DNA from: Palsa-892 sp035295845
GTDB taxonomy: Bacteria; Pseudomonadota; Alphaproteobacteria; Rhizobiales; Xanthobacteraceae
NCBI GenBank assembly: GCA_035295845.1
Contig: DATGIF010000008.1
Span: 62,001 to 126,000 of the forward strand
DNA: 64,000 bases
Reading direction: 5' to 3'
In this document: positions 27,122-35,586 of the stretch, piece by piece
How the letters are laid out: each line of letters opens with the position of its first letter
How positions within the stretch are numbered: position 1 is the first letter of the stretch
The notes under the pieces: generated by a model
What the model was told of the DNA's origin: nothing
The model's input: only the letters and a program-made list of their open reading frames with translations
Database searches by the model: none
Program-made: the position numbers and the translations under genes

Positions 27122-28429
27122 ATGAACAATTTTTCGCCGCGCGAGATCGTATCCGAGCTCGACCGCTACATCGTCGGACAAAAAGACGCGAAGCGCGCGG
27201 TCGCGATCGCGCTCCGCAACCGCTGGCGCCGGTTGCAGCTGGAAGGCAGCCTGCGCGAGGAGGTGCTGCCGAAGAACATTTTGATGATCGGCCCCACCGG
27301 CGTCGGCAAGACCGAGATTTCCCGCCGGCTCGCGAAGCTCGCGGGCGCGCCGTTCATGAAGGTGGAGGCGACCAAATTCACCGAGGTCGGCTACGTCGGC
27401 CGCGATGTCGATCAGATCGTCCGCGATCTCGTTGAAATCGGCATCGCCATGGTGCGCGAAACGAAGCGGCGCGACGTGCAGGCGCGCGCGCATCAACTCG
27501 CCGAGGAGCGGGTGTTGGATGCGCTCGTCGGCAAGAACGCTTCCGCGAGCACACGCGAAAGCTTCCGCCACCGGCTGCGCGCGGGCGAGATCGACGACAA
27601 GGAAATCGAGATCGAGCTTTCCGGCGGAGCGCCGCAAATGCCGATGTTCGAAATTCCCGGCATGCCTGGCGCGCAGATGGGCGCGATCTCGCTCGGCGAT
27701 ATTTTTGGCAAGGCGCTCGGCCGGCCGCGCTCGCGGCGGGTGAGCGTCGGCGAAGCGCATCCGCTGTTACTCACCGAGGAATCCGACAAGCTCCTCGACC
27801 AGGAGGCGGTCACGCGCGAGGCGATCCGCGCGGTCGAGAACAACGGCATCGTGTTCCTCGACGAGATCGACAAGATCTGCGCCCGTGAAGGGACGCGGAT
27901 CGGCGCCGATGTCAGCCGCGAAGGCGTGCAGCGCGACCTTCTGCCCTTGATCGAGGGCACGACTGTCGCGACCAAACACGGATCGGTGAAGACCGACCAT
28001 ATTCTGTTCATCGCCTCGGGCGCTTTCCACGTGTCGAAGCCTTCCGATCTCTTGCCGGAATTGCAGGGGCGGCTGCCGATCCGGGTGGAACTCGCGCCGC
28101 TCACGCGCGACGACTTCCGGCGGATTCTCACGGAAACCGAGGCGAGCCTCGTCAAACAGGCGGTGGCCTTGCTCAAAACCGAGAACGTCGATCTCGAATT
28201 CACCGGCGACGGCGTCGACGCCATTGCCGATGTCGCGGTCGAAGTGAACTCGAAGCTCGAGAATATCGGCGCCCGCCGGCTGCAAACCGTGATCGAACGC
28301 GTGCTCGACGAGATCAGCTTCTCCGCGCCCGACCGTTCCGGCGAACGCGTCAAGATCGACGGCAATTATGTGCAAGCGCGCGTCGCGGATCTCGCCAAGA
28401 ACACGGATCTGTCGCGCTACATTCTCTAA
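27122..28429 (+). CDS. hslU: ATP-dependent protease ATPase subunit HslU (ClpY)
   Basis: AAA+ unfoldase feeding HslV. The 435-residue protein shows the start FSPREIVSELDRYIVGQKDAK, Walker A GPTGVGKTE, the pore motif GYVGRD, the inserted I-domain, Walker B IVFLDEIDKI and the sensor region LPELQGRLPIRVEL. It ends in the conserved YIL that inserts into HslV. It is co-transcribed with hslV. Confidence 0.98.
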   Translation: MNNFSPREIVSELDRYIVGQKDAKRAVAIALRNRWRRLQLEGSLREEVLPKNILMIGPTGVGKTEISRRLAKLAGAPFMKVEATKFTEVGYVGRDVDQIVRDLVEIGIAMVRETKRRDVQARAHQLAEERVLDALVGKNASASTRESFRHRLRAGEIDDKEIEIELSGGAPQMPMFEIPGMPGAQMGAISLGDIFGKALGRPRSRRVSVGEAHPLLLTEESDKLLDQEAVTREAIRAVENNGIVFLDEIDKICAREGTRIGADVSREGVQRDLLPLIEGTTVATKHGSVKTDHILFIASGAFHVSKPSDLLPELQGRLPIRVELAPLTRDDFRRILTETEASLVKQAVALLKTENVDLEFTGDGVDAIADVAVEVNSKLENIGARRLQTVIERVLDEISFSAPDRSGERVKIDGNYVQARVADLAKNTDLSRYIL

Positions 28430-28432
28430 TGG

Positions 28433-28479
28433 AAGCATGCTTTTCCGAAAGCCGGCTCCCGCTTTTCGGGATCACGCTT
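28433..28479. repeat. Interspersed palindromic repeat, diverged copy C
   Basis: Related to the copies at 7834 and 23139, but with changed ends (AAGCATG / CACGCTT) and core CCGAAAGCCGGCTCCCGC then CTTTTCGGGATCA. It fills the 49-bp gap between the convergent hslU and smr stop codons, so it may act as a two-way transcription end. Confidence 0.7.
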
Positions 28480-29027
28480 TAAGCGCGGCTTTTGCGGATA
28501 CGCACGTAAAGCGCGCCGGCGCCGCCATGGGCGGGGGCTGCTTCCTCGAAGCCGATCACGAGCGGCCGCAGTTCGGGCATCGCGAGCCAGAGCGGCACGG
28601 CACGGCGCAAGACGCCTCGCTCCGCGCCTTCCGGTGCCGCGGTGCCCTTGCCGGTAATGACAAGGACAAGCGAAGCGCCGCGCGCCTGCGCGCGATGCAA
28701 AAACGCCGAGAGGCGTTCCTTGGCCTCGCTTTGCCGCAGGCCGTGGAGATCAATGCGCGCATCGATCTCGAGCTTTCCGCGGGCGATTTTCTGCCGCGCC
28801 CGGCGGTCGATCGCGGAAAGCGGCGGCAGTGCCGGGGCCGCGCGCGCAGGCGGGGGGGCCGCGCGCGGCGGCCTCTCCTTCTGCGCCCGGGCGGTAATGG
28901 CCGGCGGATCGCCTCTGTCTTCGGCCGCCGGTTTCGGCGGCGATTTGCGCAGCGGCTTGATGGTTTTTTTCACCGCGTCCCACAGCGCATCGTCGGCAAC
29001 GCCGCGCTTATCGCGACCGCGCGTCAT
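28479..29027 (-). CDS. Smr domain protein
   Basis: A 182-residue protein with a basic, Pro/Ala-rich N-terminal half and a C-terminal Smr domain (about residues 90-180): DARIDLHGLRQSEAKERL, LVLVITGKGT and GGAGALYVRIRK. Smr domains are nuclease-like; bacterial stand-alone members have been linked to nicking or RNA cleavage on collided ribosomes, but the role here is unknown. It overlaps the mltA stop codon by 4 bp. Confidence 0.92.
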   Translation of the reverse strand: MTRGRDKRGVADDALWDAVKKTIKPLRKSPPKPAAEDRGDPPAITARAQKERPPRAAPPPARAAPALPPLSAIDRRARQKIARGKLEIDARIDLHGLRQSEAKERLSAFLHRAQARGASLVLVITGKGTAAPEGAERGVLRRAVPLWLAMPELRPLVIGFEEAAPAHGGAGALYVRIRKSRA

Positions 29028-30232
29028 GGCTGCGGCCGCGGGACCGGCAGCGGCACCGGATCGATGAGTTTCGAAGGATCCGCTTCGTTCGGGACGAGCA
29101 TGTAGAATTTTCCCGAATGCCGGATGCGGCCGGACACGGTGCCGGCATCGATGCCGGGACCGAAATAAATGTCGGCGCGCGCGGGCCCGATGATGGCGCC
29201 GCCCGTGTCCTGCGCGACCATCAGCCGGCGCCAGGGTGTCGGGTGCCGTTCGCTCGCGATCGGCAGATCGGCTTCGATCCAGAACGGCGTGCCGTAGACG
29301 TGGATTCCCTTGTCGACGGCAATGCTCCGCTCGCGCACGAGGCTGATGCCTTGGGCGCCCGCGGGCTCGGCATCGGGCGAAAGCCCCGTCACCTCGCGAA
29401 AGAAAGCGTAGGATTTGTTCAGGCGCATGATCTCACGCGCATCCTCCGGCTCCTCGGCAAAATAAGTGCGGATCGCGTCCATCGACATCTGTTCGCGCGG
29501 AATGATGCCGCGCTCGATCAGGATGCGGCCGACCGGCGTATAGGGAAGGCCGTTGCTCGTGTCGTAATTGATACGCAGGAGCTTGCCGTCGTCGAGCCGC
29601 ACGCGGGCGGAGCCCTGGATCTGGATGAAAAAGGCGTCGACCGGATCCTTCAGCCAGCAAATTTCAAGGGCGCGGCCCTTGAGCGCGCCGTCCTCGATCG
29701 CGGCGCGATCGAGGGAGACCGCGCGCAGGCCGATGCGCTGGCGGACCTTATTGGCAAAGGCGCGGAGCTTGGTAGCGACGCCGGCGGGCTGCCAGTAAAT
29801 CGGCGCCTTGAAATCGCTCTTCTCCGTGCGGCTGCCTTCGACTTCAGGTTCGTAGTAGCCGGTGAGAAATCCATTTTCCTCGCCGAGCCGCGCGATCCGC
29901 ACCGGCCGGAAGTTTTCTTCGAAGAAGCGCCTGGCCGCCTCCTCGTTCGGCGATTCAAGCTTGGCAAGGCGCTCGCAGACTTGCCGCAGCGCCTCCTCGA
30001 AATGCCGCGTCATCAGCACGCGGGCTTTTTTTCTCAGGATCGGCTGGCAGCTGTTGCGAAACGTCTTGAGCGCCGCGACATGATCATCGCCGGCCCAGCC
30101 TTCGAGCGCGCCGAACGTCACGGGCGCGAGCATCGTGTCGGGAATTTGCAGCGGCTCCGCGATGGCGCGGCCGTACAAAATTACAGCCAGCGAAGCGGCG
30201 ATCAGGATCGCGGTCACGCGCAGCTTCGCCAT
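29024..30232 (-). CDS. mltA: Membrane-bound lytic murein transglycosylase A
   Basis: Cleaves peptidoglycan glycan strands to 1,6-anhydro-muropeptides. The 402-residue protein has an N-terminal signal (about 1-25, no lipobox Cys seen). The MltA domain includes NGFLTGYYEPEVEGSR and FFIQIQGSARVRL. The C-terminal 3D domain has the acidic signature MVAQDTGGAIIGPARADIYFG, including the catalytic Asp. The lack of a clear lipobox suggests a periplasmic rather than lipid-anchored form. It is flanked by the Tim44-like gene (14-bp gap) and smr on the same strand. Confidence 0.95.
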   Translation of the reverse strand: MAKLRVTAILIAASLAVILYGRAIAEPLQIPDTMLAPVTFGALEGWAGDDHVAALKTFRNSCQPILRKKARVLMTRHFEEALRQVCERLAKLESPNEEAARRFFEENFRPVRIARLGEENGFLTGYYEPEVEGSRTEKSDFKAPIYWQPAGVATKLRAFANKVRQRIGLRAVSLDRAAIEDGALKGRALEICWLKDPVDAFFIQIQGSARVRLDDGKLLRINYDTSNGLPYTPVGRILIERGIIPREQMSMDAIRTYFAEEPEDAREIMRLNKSYAFFREVTGLSPDAEPAGAQGISLVRERSIAVDKGIHVYGTPFWIEADLPIASERHPTPWRRLMVAQDTGGAIIGPARADIYFGPGIDAGTVSGRIRHSGKFYMLVPNEADPSKLIDPVPLPVPRPQP

Positions 30233-30246
30233 CGATCGCGGTCTGC

Positions 30247-30957
30247 TCAGGCGGATTCGGTGGAAACCAGTTTCCAGTTCGGATCGCGCGCGCCAACTTC
30301 GCGCGCGAAGGTCCAGACGTCGGTGACATTGGTGACCTGATCGGGGCTTCCGGCGACCACCTCGCCCGCCTTGTTGCGGGTCGCGGAAATCAGCTGGGAG
30401 ACGAAGCGCAAGGTGACCTGCGCCGTGCCCCCCTTCAGTTCGGCGTGGGTGATCTCGGCCTTGTCGAGCGCGACAAAGCGCGAGTCCATCGTCTCGCCGC
30501 GGCTTTCGCGATCGGCGATCGATTGGGCGAAGCCGTCAAAAACGTCCTTGGCGAGCAGGTTCTTCAGCGTCTTGCGGTCGCCCTCGGCGAAGGCGGTGAC
30601 GATCATTTCATAAGCGCTCTTGGCGCCGACGATAAAATGACGGGCGTCGAAATCGGGCTCGGCCTTTGCCAACGCGTCGAGACCGGCGGCGACGGGCGTG
30701 CCGGCTTCGGCGATTCCGGCCCAGCGGTCGGCCGCGGGCTGTTCCGGCTGCACCTTGCGAACCGGCGCCTTCTCGCCGGTCTTGTCCGCAAGGGTCACGA
30801 CCTTGTCGGGGCTGGTGACCGGTTTTGCCGCGTCACGCGCCGAATAAGGATCGTAGGGCGGACGCTCGCGCCCGGTTCTCTGGCCGAGCACGCTTCGCAG
30901 CCACGCGAAAATGAAGATGGCGAGCGCGAGAAAAATGATGGTGTAGAGGTCGAGCAC
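30247..30957 (-). CDS. Tim44/TimA family membrane protein
   Basis: A 236-residue protein with a single N-terminal membrane helix (LDLYTIIFLALAIFIFAWLR), a short linker (GQRTGRERPPYDPYSA) and a C-terminal Tim44-like domain (residues about 95-236) with FLAKDVFDGF-type helices and FVSQLISATRNKAGEVV. Alphaproteobacterial Tim44-like proteins are related to the mitochondrial import component; the bacterial role is not settled. The open frame runs upstream to 31185, but GTG 30957 gives the conserved N-terminal helix. It is divergent from secB, across 263 bp in which I see no further gene. Confidence 0.85.
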   Translation of the reverse strand: MLDLYTIIFLALAIFIFAWLRSVLGQRTGRERPPYDPYSARDAAKPVTSPDKVVTLADKTGEKAPVRKVQPEQPAADRWAGIAEAGTPVAAGLDALAKAEPDFDARHFIVGAKSAYEMIVTAFAEGDRKTLKNLLAKDVFDGFAQSIADRESRGETMDSRFVALDKAEITHAELKGGTAQVTLRFVSQLISATRNKAGEVVAGSPDQVTNVTDVWTFAREVGARDPNWKLVSTESA

Positions 30958-31220
30958 TTTTGCTATTCGCTCACGTTCAGGGCGAAACCGCAGCGCCGCC
31001 GCGGGACTTTTCGTCCGCCGTTCCAAACATATGGTCGCTCGGCGACCTTCGTCCAAGTGCGCGCGGCGCTGTTTCGAAGCGACGTTAAACGATCCGGCTT
31101 CCGCCGCCAACCAAGAATGAGAAAAGCCCCGCGCCGCGCCATTCTTGTGCCTCCTTATGAAGCGTGGTAGCGACGCCGGCCTCATTTTGCGGCAGTTTGC
31201 AAGGGATTTTGGAGACGATT

Positions 31221-31688
31221 ATGGCGAACACGAATGGCGGGCCGGATCCGGAAGGGGCGCAGCCCGCGATCGGTGTTCTCGGTCAGTACATCAAGGATCT
31301 GTCGTTCGAAAATCCGAACGCGCCGCGATCGATGATGACGCTCTCGCAGCAACCGTCGGTCAACATCCAGTTCAACGTCAATGCCAAGCCCCTTTCGAGC
31401 ACCGACTACGAAGTGGAGCTCGCGGTCGAAGGCAAGGCCCAGCACCAGGAGATGGTGCTGTTCAATATCGAGCTCGTCTATGCCGGCGTCTTCCGGGTCG
31501 GAAACGTGCCGGAGGACATCGCGCAGCAGATCGTGCTGATCGAATGCCCGCGCATGCTGTTTCCCTTCGCCCGCCACATCATCGCCAATGCGATCCGCGA
31601 TGGCGGCTTTCCGCCCTTGATGATCGATCCCGTGGATTTTGCCGCGCTTTACCGGGAACGCTACCAGCAGGCGCAGGCGCCGCAATAA
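31221..31688 (+). CDS. secB: Protein-export chaperone SecB
   Basis: Tetrameric cytosolic chaperone that keeps preproteins unfolded and passes them to SecA. The 155-residue protein shows YIKDLSFENPNAPRS, the NIQFNVNAK strand, LVYAGVFRVGN and CPRMLFPFARHIIANAIRDGGFPPL. ATG 31221 with GGAGA upstream is preferred over the longer frame from 31164. It is located near the origin beside dnaQ, as in other Hyphomicrobiales. Confidence 0.97.
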   Translation: MANTNGGPDPEGAQPAIGVLGQYIKDLSFENPNAPRSMMTLSQQPSVNIQFNVNAKPLSSTDYEVELAVEGKAQHQEMVLFNIELVYAGVFRVGNVPEDIAQQIVLIECPRMLFPFARHIIANAIRDGGFPPLMIDPVDFAALYRERYQQAQAPQ

Positions 31689-31702
31689 GCGGCACGGCCT
31701 CG

Positions 31703-32395
31703 TTATTTCTCGGCGATGTAATCGCGCCAGACCGCTTCGGCCCCGAGTGTAGTCAACAGCGCTTGATGCGCGCCTTCCTCGTCGGCGGTGAGCCGCGGCG
31801 ATAGCGGCGCCGGTCTTGTCTTGGCCGCGGTGACCGCGACGGCGCGGACAGCGGCGCGTTCCTGATCGAGACTCAAGCGCGCCTGCCGTCCGCCGACAAG
31901 CTCGGCATAGACTTCGGCCAGCAACTCGGCGTCGAGCAGCGCGCCGTGCTTGGTGCGGCGGCTGTTGTCGATGCCGTAACGCGCGCACAAATCATCGAGC
32001 CGGTTGGGCGCGCCCGGATGGCGGCGGCGGGCGAGCGCGAGCGTATCCACGGTGCGATCGCGGCCGATCGGCGGATGTTTCAGGCGATCAAGCTCGGCAT
32101 TGAGAAAGGTAAGGTCGAAGCCCGCGTTGTGAATGACAAGCTTGGCGTCGCCGAGAAACTCGATGAAGCTTTCGGCGATGTCGGCAAATTTCGGCTTGTC
32201 GGCGAGAAACGCGGACGAAAGCCCGTGGATCGCCTCCGCCTCCGGCGGCATATCGCGCTCGGGATTGAGATAGACGTGAAAGGTGGCGTTGCTCGGAATG
32301 CAGTTGACGAGCTCGATGCAGCCGATCTCGACGATGCGATGGCCGAGAAACGGATCCAGGCCGGTGGTTTCCGTGTCGAGGACGATTTCGCGCAT
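31703..32395 (-). CDS. dnaQ: DNA polymerase III epsilon subunit (3'-5' proofreading exonuclease)
   Basis: DEDDh exonuclease of the replicase core. Exo I is VLDTETTGLDP (Asp7, Glu9). Exo II lies in LVIHNAGFDLTFLN, and Exo III is near TKHGALLDAELLAEVYAEL with the catalytic His. The 230-residue length is normal. The gene lies 4 bp downstream of coaE, last in a minus-strand run ppsR-maf-aroE-coaE-dnaQ leading away from the origin. Confidence 0.96.
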   Translation of the reverse strand: MREIVLDTETTGLDPFLGHRIVEIGCIELVNCIPSNATFHVYLNPERDMPPEAEAIHGLSSAFLADKPKFADIAESFIEFLGDAKLVIHNAGFDLTFLNAELDRLKHPPIGRDRTVDTLALARRRHPGAPNRLDDLCARYGIDNSRRTKHGALLDAELLAEVYAELVGGRQARLSLDQERAAVRAVAVTAAKTRPAPLSPRLTADEEGAHQALLTTLGAEAVWRDYIAEK

Positions 32396-32399
32396 GAGC

Positions 32400-32996
32400 C
32401 TACTTGCCTTTCCGCCGGCGTGAAAGCGAGCGCAGGAGCGCCCGTACGTCCTTGCGCGCGGCTTCGAAACCCCGCGAGGTGTGGATCACGTAATCGGCGC
32501 GCCGGCGTTTTTCCGAATCAGGCATTTGCCTTGCGACAATGGCGCCAAATTTCTCTTCCGTCATGTTCTCGCGGGCAAGCACACGGCGCTTTTGCACAGG
32601 CGCGGGCGCAGATACCACGACAATTTTGTCAACTTCGCGCTCGCCGCCGGTCTCGAACAGAAGCGGAATGTCGACGACGACGACCCTGGCCCCTTTCGCC
32701 CGGGCGGCGGCAAAGAACTTTTGCCGCGCCTTGCGGACGAGCGGATGGATGATGGCTTCGAGCCTGGCGAAAGCCTCCTTGTTGCCGACGACCGCGCGGG
32801 ATAGCCGCGCGCGGTCCACGCGGCCGCCGACAACGGCGTCAGGAAAGGCCGCCGCGATCAGCGGCACCGCCTCGCCTTCATAGAGGCGGTGCACGACGGC
32901 GTCGGCGTCGAAGACGGGCACGCCCTCGTCGGCGAACATTTTGGCGGTCGCCGATTTTCCCATGCCGACCGAGCCCGTGAGGCCGAGCACGATCAT
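32400..32996 (-). CDS. coaE: Dephospho-CoA kinase
   Basis: Last step of coenzyme A synthesis. The 198-residue P-loop kinase has GLTGSVGMGKSATAKMF at its start, FDADAVVHRLYEG and VDIPLLFETGGE. The C-terminus is basic. Its start overlaps the aroE stop by 4 bp. Confidence 0.96.
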   Translation of the reverse strand: MIVLGLTGSVGMGKSATAKMFADEGVPVFDADAVVHRLYEGEAVPLIAAAFPDAVVGGRVDRARLSRAVVGNKEAFARLEAIIHPLVRKARQKFFAAARAKGARVVVVDIPLLFETGGEREVDKIVVVSAPAPVQKRRVLARENMTEEKFGAIVARQMPDSEKRRRADYVIHTSRGFEAARKDVRALLRSLSRRRKGK

Positions 32997-33832
32997 GCGA
33001 GCCCCTCGCGCGCGAGGTCCGCGACGGCTTTTTCGCGCAGTTCACGGGTCACTTCCGGCCGCACGCCGAACCAGCGCTCGAAGGCCGGCACCGCCTGATG
33101 CAAAAGCATGCCGAGGCCATCGACGGTCGGGTGGCTGCGCGCGCGCGCCTCGGCGAGGAGCGGCGTCAGGAGCGGGGCGTAAACGATGTCATAGACGATG
33201 GCGCCGGATTTCAGCGCGGAAAGCTCGATCTCGAGCGGCGGCTGGCCGTTCATGCCGAGGCTCGTCGTATTCACGAGGAGGTCGGCCTCGGCGAGATGCG
33301 CCGGCACGTCGCTGACCGGAACCGGGACGATGAGGCGGCCGAAATGATCGGCCAAATGCGCGGCCCGCGCCGGCGTACGGTTCGCGACCAGAATCGTTTC
33401 GATGTCGCGCTCGAGCAAGCCGTGGATCGCCGCTCGCGCGCTGCCGCCGGCGCCCATGATCAACGCGGTCTTCGTCCGCTCGCGCCAGCCGGGCGCGGAC
33501 TCATCGAGATTGGCGAGGAAACCGTAGACGTCGGTGTTGGCGCCGAAGAGCTTTCCATGCTCGTGCCAGAGCGTGTTGACGGCGCCAAGCGCTTCGGCGA
33601 CGGAATCGCGCATGGCCGCGGCATCAAACGCGATCTCCTTGTGCGGGACCGTGACGTTGCCGCCGACATAGCCGCTCTGCGGGAAGTCTTTCAGAAAAGC
33701 ATCGATCGCGGCGGGCGAAACATCCTCGCGCACATATTCGCCCTCGATGCCATAGGCCGAAAGCCAGTGATTGTGAATGAGCGGCGAGCGGGAGTGCGCA
33801 ACCGGATGGCCGATGATACAGGCGCGAAGCAT
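32993..33832 (-). CDS. aroE: Shikimate dehydrogenase (NADP+)
   Basis: Reduces 3-dehydroshikimate in the aromatic amino acid pathway. The 279-residue protein shows the shikimate-binding AHSRSPLIHN, NVTVPHKE with the catalytic Lys, LGAVNTLW, NTDVYGF, and the NADP fold MGAGGSARAAIHGLL followed by VANRT. ATG 33832 is chosen; a GTG two codons upstream would overlap the maf stop. Confidence 0.97.
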   Translation of the reverse strand: MLRACIIGHPVAHSRSPLIHNHWLSAYGIEGEYVREDVSPAAIDAFLKDFPQSGYVGGNVTVPHKEIAFDAAAMRDSVAEALGAVNTLWHEHGKLFGANTDVYGFLANLDESAPGWRERTKTALIMGAGGSARAAIHGLLERDIETILVANRTPARAAHLADHFGRLIVPVPVSDVPAHLAEADLLVNTTSLGMNGQPPLEIELSALKSGAIVYDIVYAPLLTPLLAEARARSHPTVDGLGMLLHQAVPAFERWFGVRPEVTRELREKAVADLAREGLA

Positions 33833-33834
33833 GC

Positions 33835-34443
33835 TCACGATCCCGCGAGCCCGGCGGAGCGGAAGTAGGCGAGCAGCGGCAACAGCGGCAACCCCAGGAT
33901 GGTGAAATGATCGCCTTCGATGCGTTCGAAGAGATGCACGCCCAAGCCCTCGAGCTGATAGCCGCCGACGCTCGACAAGACCCGGTCGCCGGCGGCCGCA
34001 AGATAAGCATCGAGGAAGGCTTCCGAAAGCGGGCGCATGGTGAGGCGCGCGGTCGTGACGGTCTCGAACAAAATCGTTTCGCCGCGCGCGAGCGCGATCG
34101 CCGAGTGCAACGCATGGGTCTTGCCGGCGAGCGCCTTCAGCTGCTCGCGCGCCGCGGCCGCGGTCGCGGGCTTGGAAAATCGCCGCTCGCCGATCGCAAG
34201 CGTTTGATCCGCGCCCAACACCGTGGATTTCGGTTTTCGCAGCGCGACGTCGAGCGCCTTTTCGCGGGCGAGCAAGGAGGCGACGCGGTCCGCGCTCGCG
34301 CCGGCGGCTTTCGACGATTCGACCGCGCGTTCGTCGATCGCGGCCGGATCGATCTCGACGGGAATGCCGGCCGCTTGCAGGAGCGCCCGGCGGACGGAGC
34401 TCTTCGACGCAAGAACCAGCGGCTCCGCCAGCCAAAGGCTCAT
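33835..34443 (-). CDS. Maf-like nucleotide pyrophosphatase
   Basis: Maf/YceF/YhdE family house-cleaning nucleotidase acting on modified or canonical NTPs. The 202-residue protein has the signature LVLASKSSVRRALLQAAGI, the acidic GADQTLA loop and GGYQLEGLGVHLFERIEGD. It is overlapped 4 bp by the ppsR stop upstream and is 2 bp from the aroE start. Subfamily, and thus exact substrate, cannot be fixed by eye. Confidence 0.92.
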   Translation of the reverse strand: MSLWLAEPLVLASKSSVRRALLQAAGIPVEIDPAAIDERAVESSKAAGASADRVASLLAREKALDVALRKPKSTVLGADQTLAIGERRFSKPATAAAAREQLKALAGKTHALHSAIALARGETILFETVTTARLTMRPLSEAFLDAYLAAAGDRVLSSVGGYQLEGLGVHLFERIEGDHFTILGLPLLPLLAYFRSAGLAGS

Positions 34444-35309
34444 GGATGGACCGATTCGCGCCGGCGCTCATGCAGGAGCGCGATAATGGCCGCGGCCGTT
34501 TCCTCGATCGAACGCCGGCTCACGTCGATGCTCGGCCAGCCGTGCTGGGCGCAAAGCCGCTTGGAGGTCGCGATCTCCTCGGAGACCGCCTGGCGGTCGA
34601 TATAGGACGAGTCGGTCTGTTGCGCGTTGAGGGACAAGAGCCGGTTTTGCCGGATCTGCACGATGCGCTCGGGGCTCGCGTAAAGCCCTACCACAAGGGG
34701 ATTCGTCGCCGTCGCAAGATGCGGCGGCGGATCGATGCCGGGCACCAGCGGAATGTTCGCGGTCTTGATGCCGCGGCCAGCAAGATAAATGCTGGTCGGC
34801 GTCTTCGACGTGCGCGAGACGCCGACGAGGATCACGTCGGCCTGCTCAAGGTCTTCGGCGTGTTGCCCGTCGTCGTGCAGGATCGTGAAGTTCAGCGCGT
34901 CGATGCGGCGGAAGTAATCGGCGTTCAGCGTATGCTGGCCGCCCACGCGCGGCGTCGTTTCGGCGCCGAGATAGTTTTGGAAGAGGCCGAGAACAGGACC
35001 CAGGATGGAGAGACACGGAAGGCCGAGTTCGCGGCAGCGCGCCTCGAGCCGCGCCGCGAGCTCCTTATCCACAAGCGTGTAGAGAACGATGCCGGGATTG
35101 GCCTCGATCTCCTCCAGCGCATGATTGAGCTGCTTTTGCGTGCGGATCAGCGGAAATACGTGCTCGATCGGCGAGACGGTCGCGTATTGCGCCGCCGCCG
35201 CGCGGCCCACTGCAAGCAGCGTCTCGCCGGTCGCATCCGAGATCAGATGCAAATGGAAGAAGCTCTCGCCTTTTGGGGATTTCGGACTCACTCTGTTTTC
35301 CACCGCCAT
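34440..35309 (-). CDS. ppsR: Pyruvate,phosphate/water dikinase regulatory protein (PpsR/PDRP, DUF299)
   Basis: Bifunctional kinase/phosphorylase that switches PEP synthase or pyruvate phosphate dikinase off and on. The 289-residue protein shows FHLHLISDATGETLLAVGRA, the P-loop-like GVSRTSKTPTSIYLAGRG, IPLVPG and the C-terminal SIEETAAAII. The ATG at 35309 overlaps a perfect DnaA box; an upstream in-frame ATG at 35381 would run through the putative origin. The gene is the RP001-type neighbour of hemE that marks the chromosomal origin in several alphaproteobacteria. Confidence 0.93.
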   Translation of the reverse strand: MAVENRVSPKSPKGESFFHLHLISDATGETLLAVGRAAAAQYATVSPIEHVFPLIRTQKQLNHALEEIEANPGIVLYTLVDKELAARLEARCRELGLPCLSILGPVLGLFQNYLGAETTPRVGGQHTLNADYFRRIDALNFTILHDDGQHAEDLEQADVILVGVSRTSKTPTSIYLAGRGIKTANIPLVPGIDPPPHLATATNPLVVGLYASPERIVQIRQNRLLSLNAQQTDSSYIDRQAVSEEIATSKRLCAQHGWPSIDVSRRSIEETAAAIIALLHERRRESVHP

Positions 35310-35317
35310 GTGGATAA
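35309..35317 (-). promoter_or_regulatory. Perfect DnaA box
   Basis: TGTGGATAA on the plus strand, i.e. TTATCCACA on the minus strand, identical to the canonical DnaA box. A one-mismatch box, TCATCCACA, lies at 35378-35386. Both are in the ppsR-hemE intergenic region. Confidence 0.75.
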
Positions 35318-35586
35318 GCGCGCAACCATCAACTCTATCACGGGCGTTCCCGCCATGCCTGGGGAAGACGGCCGCTTTCATCCACAGTATAGAGTGCGGG
35401 GAAATTTAATGGGTGGCGGGCGGTGAGAATCGAGCGTCTGGTGATAGAGCCATCCAACGCTTGATGATTTTGAACAAAAGCAAAGCTTGCCTGTGGTCAA
35501 AGCTGTGAATTGAATGTGAAGAGCCGCGGATACCGCAATCCGCCTACCTAATAAACATAAAGGAAGAATCTAGAAAAGGATTTGAA
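35310..35586. other. oriC: Probable chromosomal replication origin (oriC)
   Basis: A 277-bp gap between divergent ppsR and hemE, the position of the origin in Caulobacter and several other alphaproteobacteria. It holds one perfect and one near-perfect DnaA box, two GANTC (CcrM) sites at 35427 and 35566, a weaker TGTGGTCAA at 35492, and an A/T-rich stretch from about 35460 to the hemE start that contrasts with the GC-rich surroundings. parS sites and parAB lie 7-13 kb to the right. Gene order is the strongest evidence; strand-skew analysis was not possible here. Confidence 0.7.
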
